Origin: Synechococcaceae bacterium Bin_79_3
GTDB taxonomy: Bacteria > Cyanobacteriota > Cyanobacteriia > PCC-6307 > Cyanobiaceae
Direction of reading: 5' to 3'
DNA: 5,168 nucleotides
Assembly (NCBI GenBank): GCA_009914645.1
Contig: VFLB01000347.1
Location: forward strand, 1 to 5,168
This document shows positions 1-5,168 of this stretch, in pieces. The notes under the pieces are model-generated. The model was not told where the DNA came from. It made no database searches and was given only the letters and a program-made list of their open reading frames with translations. Numbering within the stretch: the first letter of the stretch is position 1; each line of letters begins with the position of its first letter. The position numbers were made by a program, and so were the translations under genes.

Positions 1-561
1 AGAGTATTGGTGGTTGGCCCCAGTGGATGCGGCAAAACATCGCTACTTCGCTTAGTTAGTGGTTTATGGCCCAGCGGCAGTGGTGAAGTTGAACGCCCTC
101 CTCTCGGCGAACTGATGTTTATTCCCCAAAAACCTTATATGTTATTAGGTACCTTGAGAGAACAGCTCTGCTATCCCCTTGATCAAGCGCGCTTTAGTGA
201 TTCTCAACTGCGAAATGTGCTGGAGGAAGTGAACTTAGCGGGAATGATTAATCGCTATCCTGATTTAGGTATCCAACAGGATTGGCCGCGTTTACTATCG
301 CTTGGCGAACAACAGAGGCTTGCTTTCGCGCGGCTGTTGCTTAATTCTCCGCAATTTGCAGTGCTTGATGAAGCCACAAGCGCCCTTGATGTAGCAACTG
401 AGAGGAGGCTTTATGGCTTGCTAGCCCAAAGAGAAATGGCCTTTATTAGCGTGGGGCATCGCCCTACCCTCACAGCTTTCCACAACACCGTGCTCCAACT
501 TGATGGCAGCGGCGGTTGGAGTTTGCTGCCTGCCGCTAATTATGTTTTTGATCCAACCTGA
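1..561 (+). CDS. ABC exporter, ATPase domain (5' truncated by window)
   Basis: This is the C-terminal nucleotide-binding domain of an ABC transporter that would use ATP to move a substrate across the inner or thylakoid membrane. The frame is open from base 1, so the 5' part lies outside the window, and 186 residues are visible. Seen, in visible numbering: Walker A GPSGCGKT (6-13), Q-loop FIPQKPYM (Gln43), signature LSLGEQQR (99-106) in place of the common LSGGQ, Walker B FAVLDEATSALD (119-130), and H-loop His153 in VGHRP. The LSLGE signature, the 'PQKPYM..GTLREQL.YP' stretch and the 'GHRPTL..FH' ending are typical of the ABCD/SbmA-BacA/YddA-like group, in which a membrane domain is fused N-terminally. 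The fusion is therefore expected upstream but not visible. The substrate is unknown. The TGA stop shares its A with the ATG of the hli gene. Confidence 0.93.
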   Translation, partial: RVLVVGPSGCGKTSLLRLVSGLWPSGSGEVERPPLGELMFIPQKPYMLLGTLREQLCYPLDQARFSDSQLRNVLEEVNLAGMINRYPDLGIQQDWPRLLSLGEQQRLAFARLLLNSPQFAVLDEATSALDVATERRLYGLLAQREMAFISVGHRPTLTAFHNTVLQLDGSGGWSLLPAANYVFDPT

Positions 562-761
562 TGCCAACCCAACCAATCCCCATGCAAGAAACCACAAGCA
601 GCAACATAAAGAGCGCCACCACCAATGATGTGCCCAACTTTGGCTGGAGCCCCTATGCTGAAAGGACTAATGGCCGCTTTGCCATGCTCGGTTTTTCAGC
701 GATATTATTAATTGAAACTATTTCTGGTGAAACTTTTTTGCATTGGGCTGGATTAAGTTAA
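561..761 (+). CDS. hli: High-light-inducible chlorophyll-binding protein (Hli/Scp, one-helix CAB family)
   Basis: This 66-residue protein belongs to the one-helix CAB/ELIP/HLIP family. Members bind chlorophyll and carotenoid in the thylakoid membrane and protect photosystem II assembly intermediates and free chlorophyll under stress. Seen: the family motif ERTNGRFAMLGF at residues 34-45, with chlorophyll-ligand Glu34 and Asn37 and pairing Arg39. A hydrophobic helix follows (about 41-54), and the C-terminus ends FLHWAGL, as in many Hli proteins. Residues 1-30 are polar, Thr/Asn-rich and probably stromal/cytoplasmic. The start ATG at 561 overlaps the upstream ABC gene's stop (TGATG) and has no Shine-Dalgarno sequence, which points to translational coupling. 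An internal ATG (582, Met8) is an alternative start. Which Hli subgroup it belongs to cannot be judged here. Confidence 0.93.
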   Translation: MPTQPIPMQETTSSNIKSATTNDVPNFGWSPYAERTNGRFAMLGFSAILLIETISGETFLHWAGLS

Positions 762-786
762 TTCAAATTAAATTAGATAAATCGGT

Positions 787-1263
787 TCAAGGTAAATCAA
801 GCAGCTCCACTTGCCAGCGCCCCCCTCGGCTCACCTGCACTGCTAGCACTCGGCCATCGCCACTGATGGCAACCTTCGCTGGCACCCCAGCTGGCACCAG
901 CCCAATGGGCCGCAATAAAGCGAGATTGCGTTCATAAATCAACAATTCAGTGCGCCCTGCCAAACTGCGCACCAAAGCAAAGCGTTTACCAGCACGATCC
1001 ACACTCACGCTTATAGGTTGGGCATCGGAGCGATTAAGCCCCGGCAAGGGAGAGCCGAATCCTGTTGAAAAATCCAGCCATCTCACCTGAGCTGATCCGG
1101 GGGCAATCCATGCCATTCCAGTAGCAGCCAAGCTAGGAGAGCTATCGTCTCCTGATTGGGAAATACGGGGATTCAGGCCAAGTTCCGGTTGTAAACCTTG
1201 CCCCTCGCAGCCCCCAAGTAGTAAAAAGCTAAATAAGCAATAAAGAAATGCTTTCTTGCTCAT
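787..1263 (-). CDS. Small TolB-like repeat lipoprotein (second of a tandem pair)
   Basis: This 158-residue predicted lipoprotein has a basic N-terminus (MSKK), a hydrophobic stretch and a lipobox LGGC, with lipidated Cys19. The rest resembles TolB/WD40-type beta-propeller repeats. Two are clear, at about 82-111 (AGKRFALV...ELLIYE) and 128-156 (SGDGRVLAVQ...VELLDL), and a degenerate one lies at about 34-66. It aligns by eye with the neighbouring lipoprotein at 1260-1766 over its whole length, so the two are paralogues. The start ATG overlaps the stop of that gene by 4 bp (ATGA), and a GGAG lies 10 nt upstream (1274-1277), so it is co-translated. Automatic pipelines often label such proteins 'Tol biopolymer transporter periplasmic component', but no Tol function can be claimed. 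Three repeats are too few for a closed propeller. The true role is unknown. Confidence 0.85.
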   Translation of the reverse strand: MSKKAFLYCLFSFLLLGGCEGQGLQPELGLNPRISQSGDDSSPSLAATGMAWIAPGSAQVRWLDFSTGFGSPLPGLNRSDAQPISVSVDRAGKRFALVRSLAGRTELLIYERNLALLRPIGLVPAGVPAKVAISGDGRVLAVQVSRGGRWQVELLDLP

Positions 1264-1766
1264 TGCAAGGGTGCTCCAGGCGGTAAATCAGGTTCGTGGG
1301 AAGGCAGATTGAATAACTCCACATCTAGCTGGCCGCGATGCAAAAGCTGAACCCCTAGGCGCTTTCCATCTGGCGAAATAGTTAGGGCCTGAGGAGAGCG
1401 CTCACCTGGCAATGGCAGGGGACGTAAACGAGCTAAGGCCCGATCAAAAACAACAATTTCAGAACGCTCACCTCTTTGCAAAATGAACGCTAAATAACGG
1501 CCATTCCAACTTAATGATGGCGAACGGTGGGGCATTCCCCAATTCAAACCTTTCAGGGGTAATTCATTACCTGTGCTGCGCTCAACTAAACGCACTGCGC
1601 GTCTGCCTGAGCGCTCCGCCACTGTTACCAACAGGCGCCCATTACCACTTAAAGCCGGATCCTGTTGATCGCCAATACCAGGAGCTTCGAAACGCTGGCC
1701 GCAGGCGTTTAACAAACAAAACGAAGTTAATAACAAAAACTGCTTACACCTAACCTGCCAAATCAT
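1260..1766 (-). CDS. Small TolB-like repeat lipoprotein (first of a tandem pair)
   Basis: This 168-residue predicted lipoprotein has a signal peptide of about 21 residues ending in the lipobox LNAC (19-22, lipidated Cys22). Three similar repeats follow, at about 36-63 (LSGNGRLLVTVAERSG...), 82-108 (LSWNGRYLAFILQRGE...) and 125-153 (ISPDGKRLGVQLLHRG...). Each has the TolB/PD40 pattern 'S.(D/N)G+.L....-..G...-.+.(F/L)', and they are spaced about 43-46 residues apart. The tail (155-168) is Pro-rich. An in-frame TAA directly precedes the ATG at 1766, which fixes it as the first possible start. An AAGG lies 10 nt upstream (1777-1780). The gene starts 16 nt after the ycf66 stop and overlaps the next lipoprotein gene by 4 bp, so all three are likely in one transcript. 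Attachment to the outer or cytoplasmic membrane facing the periplasm is expected. Function is not known. Confidence 0.86.
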   Translation of the reverse strand: MIWQVRCKQFLLLTSFCLLNACGQRFEAPGIGDQQDPALSGNGRLLVTVAERSGRRAVRLVERSTGNELPLKGLNWGMPHRSPSLSWNGRYLAFILQRGERSEIVVFDRALARLRPLPLPGERSPQALTISPDGKRLGVQLLHRGQLDVELFNLPSHEPDLPPGAPLQ

Positions 1767-1782
1767 TTAAATCAGGCCTTAG

Positions 1783-2595
1783 TTAACTATCGAAACGAGA
1801 ATTATTACTTGGGTTGTTATTGTTTAGATTGCTTGAATTGGCAGGGCGGGGACGAGGTGGCAGCGGGCTGAAATCCGCTTCACTGATTGATCCACCAGAA
1901 TCCGGCCTTGATGATCGAGTTGGTGAGCTCGAACTTGCAGATGGGGCAGGGCGTCTGCTGGATCTAGGTAGATCATCTGAGGGGGGCATACCCCTAGTAG
2001 GCGCGCTGGTTTGAACTCTGGGTTTTGATTCGCGGCTATCGCGTTCGCGGCGGCGAGCTCCAAATTCTGGTGGTGCATCGGTGCTAGCTGCAAAACGGCT
2101 TTGGGCCCGCTCTGGAATCGCCGGACGCTCCGGGCGCCGCGGCCGATAAAAGTCTCTTTCTATTTCTTCTTCTGGTTCATCCAGATCATCGGCTCTAGAG
2201 CGAATCTTGCGCCGCAGGGGCTGGGGGTCTTCAAAGCGATCTTCATTGCCCCATTCGCTACGACCCATGCGAGGCCTTGAGGGCAGCGGTTCATCTTCAT
2301 CAAAGAAAGCGGAGCGGCGGGCTTGCTCAGTAGTAACACTGCGCAAACGAACAGATTCGTAAGCAAAAAATACTGTTGTAGCCGCTAATAAAAACTGACC
2401 AAATTGCAGGATTGGATCGAGGCGCCAACCCTGAAAGAAAAGTATTCCGCCGCATAACAAGCCAACGGCCGCAAAAAATACGTCGTAGTCGCGGGCAAGC
2501 CCGGGCTTAAAACTACGTAGGAAATAAAGCATTGTGCCGCCCACCGCAAGCACAATGCCAACGATGCTGGCCCAATTCAGGCTGGCATTAACCAT
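1783..2595 (-). CDS. ycf66: Ycf66 family membrane protein with long disordered tail
   Basis: This is a 270-residue member of the Ycf66 family, found in cyanobacteria and some plastids, whose biochemical role is not established. Seen: the N-terminal third carries three hydrophobic segments at about 8-26, 37-56 and 60-79, with the sequence RSFKPGLARDYDVFFAAVGL (27-46) typical of the Ycf66 N-terminal domain. From about residue 85 the protein becomes hydrophilic and low-complexity. An acidic/Arg-rich part (about 97-190) is followed by a Ser/Pro/Arg-rich part (about 190-255) and an Asn-rich end (254-265). This tail is probably disordered and cytoplasmic. The start at 2595 is supported by GGAGG 6 nt upstream. 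It lies 82 nt downstream of psbX and 16 nt upstream of the lipoprotein pair, all in one direction, which suggests an operon. The family assignment rests on recognition, not on a search. Confidence 0.9.
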   Translation of the reverse strand: MVNASLNWASIVGIVLAVGGTMLYFLRSFKPGLARDYDVFFAAVGLLCGGILFFQGWRLDPILQFGQFLLAATTVFFAYESVRLRSVTTEQARRSAFFDEDEPLPSRPRMGRSEWGNEDRFEDPQPLRRKIRSRADDLDEPEEEIERDFYRPRRPERPAIPERAQSRFAASTDAPPEFGARRRERDSRESKPRVQTSAPTRGMPPSDDLPRSSRRPAPSASSSSPTRSSRPDSGGSISEADFSPLPPRPRPANSSNLNNNNPSNNSRFDS

Positions 2596-2601
2596 GGATG
2601 G

Positions 2602-2606
2602 CCTCC
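2602..2606 (-). promoter_or_regulatory. Shine-Dalgarno site of ycf66
   Basis: On the minus strand GGAGG lies 6 nt before the ycf66 ATG at 2595. It is the best-placed ribosome-binding site in the psbX-ycf66-lipoprotein block and decides the ycf66 start. Confidence 0.75.
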
Positions 2607-2677
2607 GGGGCCCAAAGCGGGCAGCTAGAGCCCATGTAATAACAGTTTAGGGGCCACTGCTACTAATGCCATGCAAA

Positions 2678-2800
2678 TCAAAGCTTGCGATCAAGACGAT
2701 CGGTTTGGCTAATCAAAATCAGAGCGATTGTGATTGGCACCACAACGATCAGTGCACCAGCTCCCAAGCTGGTAAGGAAATTTGAAAGGGAAGGGGTCAT
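2678..2800 (-). CDS. psbX: Photosystem II protein PsbX
   Basis: This 40-residue single-span subunit of photosystem II sits at the periphery of the thylakoid complex near cytochrome b559 and is linked to quinone (QB) site function. Seen: the N-terminus [15 protein letters not shown] is a PsbX hallmark. A single membrane helix spans about 12-30 (rich in Val, Ile, Leu and Ala), and a charged end, QTDRLDRKL (32-40), includes the conserved Asp/Arg pattern. The length matches the family (about 40 residues). The start ATG at 2800 has only a weak GAAGG-like sequence a few nt upstream. It is the first gene of the minus-strand block leading to ycf66. A good promoter lies just upstream at 2831-2859. Confidence 0.95.
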   Translation of the reverse strand: MTPSLSNFLTSLGAGALIVVVPITIALILISQTDRLDRKL

Positions 2801-2830
2801 GGCGCCTTCGGTAATTGCCGAATCCTACGG

Positions 2831-2859
2831 GTATTAGGGGATTCTTTAGGATCAATCAA
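2831..2859 (-). promoter_or_regulatory. Predicted psbX promoter (sigma-70 type)
   Basis: On the minus strand, TTGATT (2859-2854) and TAATAC (2836-2831) are separated by 17 bp. This fits the consensus -35/-10 arrangement well (4/6 and 5/6 matches). Transcription would start near 2824, giving a leader of about 25 nt before the psbX ATG at 2800. The site lies entirely in the 76-bp gap between psbX and the divergent yggT. Prediction by eye only. Confidence 0.55.
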
Positions 2860-2876
2860 TAAAGCCGTAGAAGTTT

Positions 2877-3197
2877 GTGACAGCACTGCCCCTTCCTCTC
2901 CTTAACGCCAGTAACAATTTGATTGGGATCCTGCTGGCGGCATGGACGCTTTTATTTCTAGGACGCATAGTGCTGAGCTGGTATCCACAGCTCAACAGCA
3001 CTAATCCCTTAGTTGCTTTGGTGTTAATTCCAACGGAGCCACTGCTTGCCCCCACCAGGCGCTTAATTCAGCCAATAGGTGGGGTAGACGTAACACCTGT
3101 CATTTGGGTTGGGTTGGTGAGCTTGATGCGAGAACTGCTGGTGGGTCAGCAGGGTTTAGTTAGCCAGTTGTTGCGTTCCGCCCAGCATTTGGCTTAA
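2877..3197 (+). CDS. yggT: YggT/YlmG (Ycf19) family membrane protein
   Basis: This 106-residue member of the YggT/YlmG/Ycf19 family has two hydrophobic segments, about 13-34 and 72-90. Family motifs are visible: RIVLSWYP (30-37), the [12 protein letters not shown] stretch (52-63) and the IGGVDVTP box (67-74). Known for the family: YlmG homologues in chloroplasts and cyanobacteria affect nucleoid distribution and possibly division; the molecular mechanism is unclear. The start is GTG at 2877, because an in-frame TAG lies at 2868-2870 and no ATG is available. Its ribosome-binding site is poor (AGAAG 3 nt upstream). It is divergent from psbX (76-bp gap). Its last 38 bp overlap the end of accC in antisense. 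Confidence 0.92.
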   Translation: MTALPLPLLNASNNLIGILLAAWTLLFLGRIVLSWYPQLNSTNPLVALVLIPTEPLLAPTRRLIQPIGGVDVTPVIWVGLVSLMRELLVGQQGLVSQLLRSAQHLA

Positions 3198-4536
3198 GCA
3201 TTTCCATCTCCACAAATTTTGTATGCACCTCCCCCCTTTGAAATTCGGGGCGATCCAAAAGGGCCAAATGAAATTCAATCGTTGTTGGTACTCCAATCAC
3301 GGCGCACTCAGAAAGGGCGCGGCGCATACGGCGTAATGCTGCAGGGCGATCTTCACCCCAAACAATAAGTTTGCCGATTAACGAATCGTAGAAAGGGGGG
3401 ATTTCATAACCGGTATAAACATGGCTATCGAAGCGCACTCCGGGGCCTCCGGGGGGTAACCAGCCGGTAATGGTGCCAGGGGCTGGCCGAAAGTTATGCC
3501 GGGGATCTTCAGCATTGATGCGACATTCGATCGCATGCCCCCGCAACTGAATATCTTCCTGTCGAAAACGTAGGGGCTCACCTGCAGCAATTCGTAGCTG
3601 CTCAGCAATCAGATCAATGCCGGTAACCACCTCGGTAACAGGGTGCTCCACCTGAATGCGAGTATTCATCTCCATGAAATAAAACTGACCGGTGGCATCG
3701 AGCAGAAATTCAACAGTGCCTGCCCCTTCGTAGCCAATCGATCTAGCCGCTGACACAGCCGCATCGCCCATTCGGGCTCGAATTATTGGATCTAAACCCG
3801 GCCCTGGAGCTTCTTCCAGCAATTTTTGATGCCGCCTTTGAATTGAACAATCGCGTTCGCCTAGGTGCACCACCTCCCCAAATCGATCAGCGAGGATCTG
3901 CACTTCTACGTGTCGGGGACGATCAATAAACTTCTCCATATATAGACCTGGATTACCAAAAGCAGCCTCCGCTTCCCCTTGGGCCGCCCTGTATAAAGAT
4001 TCCAATTCTTCGCTGCTGCGCACAAAACGCATCCCCCTGCCGCCGCCGCCAGCGGTGGCCTTAATCATCACCGGATAGCCCATCGCTTCAGCGAGTTCAG
4101 CTGCCTCTTCGGGGTTTTCAAGTAAGCCTTCGCTGCCGGGAATTGTTGGCACCCCCACCCGCTGCATGGTGGCTTTTGCGGTGGATTTATCTCCCATTTC
4201 ACGAATGGATTCAGGAGAAGGGCCAACAAAAGTGAGGCCATGGGCGTTGCAGATTTCGGCAAAGCGGTCATTTTCCGCCAAAAAGCCGTAACCAGGATGG
4301 ATTGCATCAGCGCCCCTGGAAGTGGCGGCGGCGATGATATTAGGAATATTTAAATAACTCCTACTGCTGGGGGGATCCCCCACGCAAACTGCTTCATCAG
4401 CCATCTGCACATGTAAAGCAGTGCGATCTACGGTGCTGTATACCGCAACCGTGTTTATGCCCATTTCACGGCAGGTACGGATGATCCTTAAAGCGATTTC
4501 ACCGCGATTCGCTATTAAAAGTTTCTTTATCGCCAT
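3160..4536 (-). CDS. accC: Acetyl-CoA carboxylase, biotin carboxylase subunit
   Basis: This 458-residue biotin carboxylase carboxylates biotin carried on AccB using ATP and bicarbonate, the first half-reaction of acetyl-CoA carboxylase in fatty acid synthesis (cytoplasm). Domains seen: N-terminal biotin-carboxylase fold opening with [14 protein letters not shown] (5-18), an ATP-grasp domain with the glycine-rich loop GGGGRG (163-168), and a C-terminal domain (about 330-447). Catalytic and ATP/bicarbonate residues appear intact: Lys117, Lys159, His209, [18 protein letters not shown] (227-244), Glu276, and [11 protein letters not shown] (289-299) with Glu289, Asn291 and Arg293, plus Arg339. Length is about ten residues above the usual 447-449; the extra is a C-terminal tail (447-458) that lies in the overlap with yggT. 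The start is fixed by the IANRGEI motif and a strong but very close ribosome-binding site. accB and accA/D are not in the window. Confidence 0.97.
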   Translation of the reverse strand: MAIKKLLIANRGEIALRIIRTCREMGINTVAVYSTVDRTALHVQMADEAVCVGDPPSSRSYLNIPNIIAAATSRGADAIHPGYGFLAENDRFAEICNAHGLTFVGPSPESIREMGDKSTAKATMQRVGVPTIPGSEGLLENPEEAAELAEAMGYPVMIKATAGGGGRGMRFVRSSEELESLYRAAQGEAEAAFGNPGLYMEKFIDRPRHVEVQILADRFGEVVHLGERDCSIQRRHQKLLEEAPGPGLDPIIRARMGDAAVSAARSIGYEGAGTVEFLLDATGQFYFMEMNTRIQVEHPVTEVVTGIDLIAEQLRIAAGEPLRFRQEDIQLRGHAIECRINAEDPRHNFRPAPGTITGWLPPGGPGVRFDSHVYTGYEIPPFYDSLIGKLIVWGEDRPAALRRMRRALSECAVIGVPTTIEFHLALLDRPEFQRGEVHTKFVEMEMLKPNAGRNATTG

Positions 4537-4538
4537 AA

Positions 4539-4546
4539 CCTCCCTC
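4539..4546 (-). promoter_or_regulatory. accC ribosome-binding site, unusually close to start
   Basis: The minus strand reads GAGGGAGG followed by TT and the accC ATG. The full GGAGG is only 2 nt from the start, which is tighter than normal. A shifted pairing on GAGGG gives a normal 5-nt gap. No alternative ATG nearby fits the N-terminal motif. Confidence 0.6.
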
Positions 4547-4633
4547 TATAACAAGTGACTCTATCAGTGGTGGAATCATTAGAACCCGCTGAAGCAGCTG
4601 GTAAAGTGAGTTCCTGCCGTTTTGGCAAACCAC

Positions 4634-4715
4634 GCGGATGTGGTGGAATTGGTAGACACGCACGTTTGAGGGGCGTGTGACTTCGGTCTTGCGAGTTCAA
4701 GTCTCGCCATCCGCA
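4634..4715 (+). tRNA. trnL-GAG: tRNA-Leu(GAG)
   Basis: This is an 82-nt class II tRNA. The acceptor stem GCGGATG (4634-4640) pairs exactly with CATCCGC (4708-4714), with discriminator A at 4715. The anticodon stem CACGT/GCGTG (4661-4665 / 4673-4677) includes one T-G pair and encloses the loop TTGAGGG. The anticodon GAG (4668-4670) reads the leucine codons CUC and CUU. A long variable arm, GAC-TTCG-GTC (4679-4688), is typical of tRNA-Leu. The T arm GCGAG-TTCAAGT-CTCGC (4691-4707) is perfect, and the D loop contains TTGGTAGA. The 3' CCA is not encoded (bases after the discriminator are TCA). It is divergent from accC (97-bp gap) and followed at once by a reading frame on the same strand. Confidence 0.97.
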
Positions 4716-5168
4716 TCAGATCCAACCGGAAGCATCGTTCTGGTTTGCAACGGGCCTGGGGAACTCACTACTTGGGTGAGGCCTTTAGCTATCGCTTTGC
4801 ATAAAATTCGCCCGCTCAGGCCTTTGGCACCCCAAGGGCCTGATGCACTGAGGCTGGTTTTAGTGCCCTGCCCTAATGCAAACGCCACTGAACATCGAGT
4901 GGCCAGCGCAATGGGGTTATTTGAACGGGTATTTCCGGCTAGAGAATTTTGGAAACTTCTAATTAATCCCAAGCGCTACGGCCCCTGGCCTGCAAAGGGC
5001 GTAGTGGTTTTCCTGGGGGGCGATCAATTTTGGACGGTGCTGCTCTCAGCGCGACTTGGCTATCGCCACATCACCTACGCCGAATGGGTGGCCCGCTGGC
5101 CCCAATGGAACGACCGCATTGCCGCTATGGGCACAGCTGCTTCAACGCGACTTAAGCCCAAGTGGCAA
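4689..5168 (+). CDS. Lipid-A-disaccharide synthase-like glycosyltransferase, N-terminal part (3' truncated, start uncertain)
   Basis: An open frame runs through the right edge of the window, with 160 codons visible from TTG 4689. Conserved-looking sequence begins at 4734 with IVLVCNGPGELTTWVRPLA, a beta strand and glycine-rich turn like the start of GT-B-fold enzymes of the LpxB type. It continues through VLVPCPNANATEH and KGVVVFLGGDQFWTVLLSARLG to ITYAEWVARWP near the edge. I recognise it as a cyanobacterial protein related to lipid-A-disaccharide synthase. The substrate is unknown and the family call is from memory. No ATG, GTG or TTG lies between the tRNA end (4715) and the NGPGEL motif. 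In-frame candidates are TTG 4689 and GTG 4677, both inside the tRNA gene (an in-frame TAG at 4653 bars anything earlier), or a rare start such as ATC 4734. The coordinate given is the smallest overlap with the tRNA and is arbitrary. Confidence 0.7.
   Translation, partial: MRVQVSPSASDPTGSIVLVCNGPGELTTWVRPLAIALHKIRPLRPLAPQGPDALRLVLVPCPNANATEHRVASAMGLFERVFPAREFWKLLINPKRYGPWPAKGVVVFLGGDQFWTVLLSARLGYRHITYAEWVARWPQWNDRIAAMGTAASTRLKPKWQ

Noticed and set aside
787..1766. Reading the two lipoproteins as one TolB gene broken by a frameshift
   Set aside because: Each has its own signal peptide and lipobox and its own start, and they align with each other as full-length paralogues. That fits two genes, not one broken gene.
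1824..2093. Second minus-strand open frame within ycf66
   Set aside because: It lies within the low-complexity tail of ycf66 in another frame. Biased composition easily leaves such frames open. No motif or ribosome-binding site was seen.
4068..4307. Minus-strand 79-codon frame inside accC
   Set aside because: It is a shadow of accC, whose frame contains intact catalytic motifs across the same bases.
4546..4575. Possible accC promoter on the minus strand, TTCCAC-18-TTATAG
   Set aside because: The -35 match is poor, and the -10 would lie about 9 bp from the ATG, leaving almost no leader and putting the strong ribosome-binding site before or at the transcription start.
4579..4607. Possible tRNA-Leu promoter TTAGAA-17-TAAAGT
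   Set aside because: The spacing is right and it is suitably placed, but only 3/6 and 4/6 consensus matches; too weak to list as a feature.
4697..4972. Minus-strand 91-codon open frame opposite the region after the tRNA
   Set aside because: It overlaps the T arm of the tRNA and lies antisense to a frame with clear conserved sequence (NGPGEL, GGDQFWT). Its translation shows no family features.
1..5168. Cyanobacterial HIP1 octamer repeats (GCGATCGC)
   Set aside because: Reading by eye I found related GATCGC-type pieces but no intact octamer, which fits many alpha-cyanobacteria. Nothing to annotate.

Overview
The window looks like chromosome of a picocyanobacterium of the Synechococcus/Cyanobium type (alpha-cyanobacterial lineage). 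It carries psbX (photosystem II), ycf66 and a YggT/Ycf19-type gene (families shared with plastids), a high-light-inducible (Hli) chlorophyll-binding protein, a cyanobacterial-style biotin carboxylase and a tRNA-Leu without an encoded CCA end. Base composition looks close to balanced. The genus is an inference. I see no mobile element, CRISPR array or rRNA. The window is densely packed, and its largest gap is about 100 bp.

Layout. 1-561 (+) is the C-terminal ATPase half of an ABC exporter, cut by the window edge. Its stop codon shares one base with the start of an hli gene (561-761, +), so the two are probably one translationally coupled unit. Facing them is a compact minus-strand block that reads, in transcription order, psbX (2800-2678), ycf66 (2595-1783), a TolB-like lipoprotein (1766-1260) and a second related lipoprotein (1263-787). 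The last two overlap by 4 bp. Upstream of psbX is a good sigma-70-type promoter (TTGATT-17-TAATAC). The yggT gene (2877-3197, +) is transcribed divergently from psbX across a 76-bp gap. Its 3' end overlaps the 3' end of accC (4536-3160, minus) by 38 bp in opposite orientation. Upstream of accC, on the plus strand, lie tRNA-Leu(GAG) (4634-4715) and then a reading frame open to the window edge. It encodes the N-terminal part of a protein I take to be related to lipid-A-disaccharide synthase; no ordinary start codon lies between the tRNA and its conserved first motif.

How the genes fit together. The central block links photosystem II and probable thylakoid membrane proteins (PsbX, Ycf66) with two small predicted lipoproteins. 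Hli protects chlorophyll and photosystem assembly under stress. AccC feeds acetyl-CoA carboxylase and therefore membrane lipid synthesis. YggT is a small membrane protein linked in its family to nucleoid distribution and division.

The strongest lead is the coupled lipoprotein pair. Each protein has only three TolB-like repeats, and 3+3 could make one six-bladed propeller. Other points worth checking are the tRNA/CDS start problem at 4677-4734 and the yggT/accC antisense overlap. Apart from these, the window looks like ordinary core chromosome.
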